This document shows positions 32,133 through 35,460 of a stretch of DNA of 35,460 bases, one piece after another. A model generated the notes under the pieces. That model was not told the origin of the DNA. It ran no database searches and saw only the letters and a program-made list of their open reading frames with translations. Location of the stretch: positions 1-35,460 of the forward strand of contig NZ_SRSG01000030.1 in NCBI RefSeq assembly GCF_005543295.1. The letters are read 5' to 3'. The position numbers and the translations under genes were made by a program. The stretch's first letter is position 1. Each line of letters begins with the position of its first letter. This DNA is from Halalkalirubrum salinum. Lineage in GTDB: Archaea > Halobacteriota > Halobacteria > Halobacteriales > Haloferacaceae.

Positions 32133-33364
32133 TACTCGTAGGACCCCATCTGCCGTCTTTCCTGTTCAAGTTCGCGTTCAGCGAGCTTAGCTGCCGGGGC
32201 GAGGTCGAATTCCTTGAATTCGTCATTCAGTGCCCGGTAGTGTTCGGTAATTCGCTCTACCTGTGGGAACGCCGCTGAGTTCAACAGCCGGGGGACAATA
32301 TAGGTCCGGAAGGCTTGTCCAACCGAATCTGTCGGGTCATACTCGTATTCCCCGCCTTCTCGACAAGCGACGCCGACGAAGACAGCGACATCACGATAAT
32401 GCATTGGTCCGAACCGCATAATCGCACCCCGTGCTGTCGATTCGTTTCCATGGTTGATCCCTTCGTAGTCTCGTTCGAAGAGGCGGAGCAATTCACCGTC
32501 GTCGATATCCGTCTGTCCCGTGACGTGTGTATCGAGCCAGTCTCTGAACAGCTGTCGTCGTTTGTCTGCTTCGTATTCGTCTAACTCGATCATGGCGAAC
32601 CGCCGGGTGATCGCGTTGTCGAGTTCGTTCACTGTACGATCGGACATGTTCATCGTACAGATGATATTTACTCGCTCATCGAGTTCGATTGTCTCCCCCT
32701 CATCGGTCTCGAAAATTGTCTGATTCGGGTTTTCGATGGCAGTGTAGAGCGGCCCGAAAATCTTCGAGATGTCAGCCCGAGTAATCTCGTCGAGAATGAC
32801 ACCGTACTGTACATCGAACCGGCGAGCGCGTTGAACACCCTCCGAAACACAGCCGAGTTTGGTCCGATAGCTTAGCGATTCACCAGTGTAGTCGGGACTA
32901 ATTCCGCCAATGATGTCCGAGGGGGTCCATGATGGCGTCGCGGTATGGAGTGAGTATCCGATTCCCGTTTCTCGGGCCAATTGCTTTGCGAACGTTGTTT
33001 TTCCCGTCCCCGTCGGTCCATAGAGTACAACGGGTTTTCCTGCTTCGAGCGCAACTTTGGCGTTTCGTACAACGTCCTCAGGGACCAAGATGTCTTCAGG
33101 CGTATCATCACCCCGAAGACTCACGAGGCGCTTTAGCCGATCTGATGCGAGCCCTGACTCTAGTACAGCCTGACGAACTTTTCCGAGGCCGCGTTTGCCG
33201 TCATGGGTGATATCAAGCTCTTTGTCTTCAATGAGGTATGAGAGGACATCTTCATTGGCGGCATTCTCAATCGCTTCAATGACGGCATCTTCGACATGCC
33301 GAAGGATTCCGATCTCTTCTTTGGCCTCCTCTAGCGTATATGTATCGTCTGATGAATTACCCAT
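32132..33364 (-). CDS. mcrB: McrB-like AAA+ motor subunit
   Basis: The 410-residue protein has Walker A YGPTGTGKTTFA (115-126), Walker B YGVILDEITRADISKIFG (187-204), sensor 1 INIICTMNMSDR-like (about 228-239) and an arginine-finger region AITRRFAMIEL (about 248). The TRAD sequence right after Walker B replaces the MNRAD-like signature of McrB GTPases, so nucleotide choice is uncertain. The first 100 residues are helical and show no named recognition domain such as EVE, YTH or DUF3578; the target modification cannot be predicted. A TATA box (33391-33396) precedes the start. Confidence 0.8.
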   Translation of the reverse strand: MGNSSDDTYTLEEAKEEIGILRHVEDAVIEAIENAANEDVLSYLIEDKELDITHDGKRGLGKVRQAVLESGLASDRLKRLVSLRGDDTPEDILVPEDVVRNAKVALEAGKPVVLYGPTGTGKTTFAKQLARETGIGYSLHTATPSWTPSDIIGGISPDYTGESLSYRTKLGCVSEGVQRARRFDVQYGVILDEITRADISKIFGPLYTAIENPNQTIFETDEGETIELDERVNIICTMNMSDRTVNELDNAITRRFAMIELDEYEADKRRQLFRDWLDTHVTGQTDIDDGELLRLFERDYEGINHGNESTARGAIMRFGPMHYRDVAVFVGVACREGGEYEYDPTDSVGQAFRTYIVPRLLNSAAFPQVERITEHYRALNDEFKEFDLAPAAKLAERELEQERRQMGSYE

Positions 33365-33390
33365 TTTTACATAGGTGTATTCGAGGGTAC

Positions 33391-33396
33391 ATAAAA
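33391..33396 (-). promoter_or_regulatory. TATA box of mcrBC
   Basis: Minus strand TTTTAT, 27-32 bases before the ATG at 33364. Confidence 0.45.
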
Positions 33397-33760
33397 TCCA
33401 TCTGAAATTGGTGGATTATCGTCTAGTATAGGGTGTGCAGGGATACTGTCGTAGTCAACGTTGACCGTGAAGGCCGTCCCAAATAAATAACAGTAGTTAC
33501 AGAAACATCACCTCCGATGCTAGCGAACTTGGTAATAATGTACGCACTCTGCTTTGAAGGTAACATGTTAACTTGGAACTCAGATGAAGAAAATAACGTA
33601 GCTCTCGTGACGGCTACACGCTCTATATTTTGCACAGTTCGATCTCCCAATTTCGGCACAGATATCATTGTTTCGCTGGCTTCGGTAAGAGGGATAATAT
33701 TAATAAATACGCGAATAATACTTATTACGATTGATTCTAATTGACATATAGCAACATAAG
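33397..33760. other. AT-rich divergent region between mcrB and the Mrr-like gene
   Basis: Open frames occur on both strands but none reads like a real protein. TAATAA and TTATTA arms near 33700-33726 form a loose inverted repeat upstream of the Mrr-like gene. Confidence 0.4.
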
Positions 33761-35389
33761 ATGTGGCCACTCATTGCCATTATTATTGTAATTTTCATTG
33801 CCGCAGTTATAGTTGCTGCACTTTTTCGGGCAATCCTATTTGTGTATGATTTTCTACTTACTGTTTGGCCACTGACCCTTGGAATAGTTGTAGTGATTAT
33901 CGCTTGGTATAGTCGCAGATATTATAAGAAAAATGCCACATACGGCCATTTAAATCAGAGGATAGAGCTTATCCAACAAGAATATAGTAAAATATTCTCG
34001 TCGATGAATGATCTGGTTATGGTCTCTGAGACAGATATTCCATCGACTCATCGTTTAAAATATCTTACTGCATCATCTGATCCGGTTGAAAAGAGATTAT
34101 CCTATCTTTTTAAATCAGCCGGAGTATATAATAAATACATTGAATTAAACAAGAATATTTCTACTAACTTATCACAAGATAGCCTAAATTCACTTGTTGC
34201 AGATTTCGATCCACTTTCGTATAGTTCGGAGGAATCCCTCGAAAAAGATGTTGAGCGGCTTTCTAACGCATTTGACTGTTATCAGCAATATTCTAAAATA
34301 GCAGATGGGGACAAATTAGAAAGCCATCTCAAAGAGCGCCAGCTTGTCCCCCCAACTCCGAGTACCATAGACGAATTATCGGATAAGATTAGCCGGATTG
34401 AAACTCTCGTCAACCTTGTGGAGGCTTATTTCGGGGCTATGAATGCTTATCATACTCTACGGGGTGACCAAGATATCGAAGCATACGGCGAACTACAGGG
34501 AACCGTGGATAATGAGTTGTCGTCTATAAATAACAGTCAGGATATGAACACAACACTCAATAAGTTCACTCAAATAAAACGGCTATTTGATATCCACGTA
34601 AGTAACCCAGAAGAAACATATAAAACACAAGATATCATTGAATTAAGTGACCATATTTTATCAGGAAATTATACCCAATATACAAAAGCACCTGTCGATG
34701 CTTATGCCAAATTTGTCAATGTATTAGACAGTATTGAGCAGGAGGATACCTTGATGGTCTCGACTAAAGAAGAATTGCGCGATATTTTGAGGTTAAATAA
34801 GCCTATGGAATCGCCACAAGAGACGATCTCTCACACTAACCTCATCAACGATGTTATTCCCTTGTTGTCTCAACTCGAAACGGTGGATCAAGACTTGTTA
34901 CTCCCTACAAGTAGAGAGATTCATAATGAAATTCTCAGTGATCTAAAATCACAAGCATTAACAGAAAAAATAGTTTCTGAGAATTTGGAATTGATTACCA
35001 CAGCAAAAACCCTCGCCGACTTCATTGAGAAAAACAAGAAACACCCAACAGTGGATGTAGACCAGTGGGAGTCTGAAATTACGCAGGCTCTTGAAGAACG
35101 CTATCCTCAGAGACTCAAGCCACTTGACAAACACCGTGAGCGGATGCTAGATAACTACTGGGAGAAAGATGACCTGTATAAATTTGATTGGAAAGAGTTT
35201 GAGGAACTGATTGGCGCTCTCTTTGCGGCGGAAGGCTATGATGTAGAAGTCACAGAAGGAACGCACGATTTTGGAGTTGATGTTTATGCGGAAAATGATA
35301 ACGGAAAACTCGCAATACAGGTCAAGCAGTTTGCCGAAGGTAACCGAGTCGGACGGGAACCACTTCAGATCTATCCAAATGAAGTGTGA
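33761..35389 (+). CDS. membrane-anchored Mrr-like endonuclease, C-terminus cut short
   Basis: The 542-residue protein starts with two membrane helices (MWPLIAIIIVIFIAAVIVAA and a second ending LGIVVVIIAWYSRRYYKK). About 400 residues of helical, coiled-coil-rich sequence follow. The C-terminal Mrr-type nuclease core reads FEELIGALFAAEGYDVEVTE, then HDFGVDVYAENDNGKLAIQVKQ, with the catalytic D of GVD and the QxK motif. Normal Mrr domains continue about 40-60 residues past GREPLQ with a strand and helix; here the frame ends IYPNEV. The AT-rich coding differs from mcrBC. It probably tethers a nuclease to the membrane to cut incoming DNA; activity is doubtful if the fold is incomplete. Confidence 0.65.
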   Translation: MWPLIAIIIVIFIAAVIVAALFRAILFVYDFLLTVWPLTLGIVVVIIAWYSRRYYKKNATYGHLNQRIELIQQEYSKIFSSMNDLVMVSETDIPSTHRLKYLTASSDPVEKRLSYLFKSAGVYNKYIELNKNISTNLSQDSLNSLVADFDPLSYSSEESLEKDVERLSNAFDCYQQYSKIADGDKLESHLKERQLVPPTPSTIDELSDKISRIETLVNLVEAYFGAMNAYHTLRGDQDIEAYGELQGTVDNELSSINNSQDMNTTLNKFTQIKRLFDIHVSNPEETYKTQDIIELSDHILSGNYTQYTKAPVDAYAKFVNVLDSIEQEDTLMVSTKEELRDILRLNKPMESPQETISHTNLINDVIPLLSQLETVDQDLLLPTSREIHNEILSDLKSQALTEKIVSENLELITTAKTLADFIEKNKKHPTVDVDQWESEITQALEERYPQRLKPLDKHRERMLDNYWEKDDLYKFDWKEFEELIGALFAAEGYDVEVTEGTHDFGVDVYAENDNGKLAIQVKQFAEGNRVGREPLQIYPNEV

Positions 35390-35457
35390 TCGTGGAAGCT
35401 ACACAGAGACTCCTCTCAGAACTCAATCAGGAATACCGCGTTCTGCTAAAGAAATAA
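35386..35457 (+). pseudogene. unattached C-terminal coding fragment after the Mrr-like gene
   Basis: In another frame, directly across the Mrr stop, the sequence reads VIVEATQRLLSELNQEYRVL and LKK, then TAA. It looks like the tail of a different protein, suggesting a recombination or deletion joint just after GREPLQ. Confidence 0.25.
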
Positions 35458-35460
35458 CGG

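Noticed and set aside
33423-33770. 115-residue minus-strand ORF between mcrB and the Mrr-like gene
   Set aside because: It has low-information composition, no promoter, and covers the expected promoter of the divergent gene.

Overview
The window comes from a halophilic archaeon (class Halobacteria). Most predicted proteins are strongly acidic. Many genes have an archaeal TATA box about 25-30 bases before the start codon and no Shine-Dalgarno sequence, which fits leaderless transcription. Several families are typical of haloarchaea: small CPxCG zinc proteins, Tat or lipobox lipoproteins, a ComEC-like lipoprotein followed by a DUF3006 protein, and XerC/D-like integrases. The genus cannot be fixed from sequence alone. 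AT-rich, pseudogene-laden stretches alternate with GC-richer blocks, so this looks like an accessory or defence island or a large plasmid.

Layout. (1) 1-12 kb is a patchwork of single genes, two nuclease-like proteins (444-1763 and 7515-8633), lipoproteins, tiny membrane proteins and gene fossils. (2) 12.1-17.2 kb (minus strand) is a GC-rich, tightly overlapped operon: a zinc-binding protein, a Cas7-like RAMP, an uncharacterised protein with a repeat-encoded N-terminus, a second G-rich-loop RAMP, and an HNH endonuclease. I see no CRISPR array, cas1, cas2 or cas3. This matches the derived haloarchaeal class 1 system called HRAMP. A divergent winged-helix gene shares its promoter region. (3) 17.8-20.7 kb holds a SNF2/RapA-type helicase and a coiled-coil zinc-ribbon partner. 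(4) 21.8-22.9 kb holds a twice-frameshifted tyrosine recombinase next to a degenerate tRNA-Phe-like sequence. (5) 23.0-29.1 kb holds a DUF499-type ATPase and a DUF1156-type DNA methyltransferase. (6) 29.1-29.95 kb is gene-free and contains palindromes, G-string elements and an AT-rich core, an arrangement that resembles a haloarchaeal replication origin. (7) 30.0-33.4 kb holds a small protein and a McrBC restriction pair. (8) 33.8-35.4 kb holds a membrane-anchored Mrr-like nuclease that ends early.

How it may work together. The helicase, zinc partner, DUF499 ATPase, DUF1156 methylase, McrBC and Mrr-like genes look like a stacked DNA-defence island, in which methylation and methylation-dependent cleavage would have to be compatible. 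The RAMP/HNH operon would be a separate, possibly nucleic-acid-guided module. The most striking link is a 17-bp G-string core (G5-6, T, N, then TCCC or CCCC, then GAGTG). It occurs seven times, in frame, as a minisatellite inside the middle gene of the RAMP operon. It recurs as separated elements in the origin-like region about 14 kb away. No feature type I know explains this sharing.
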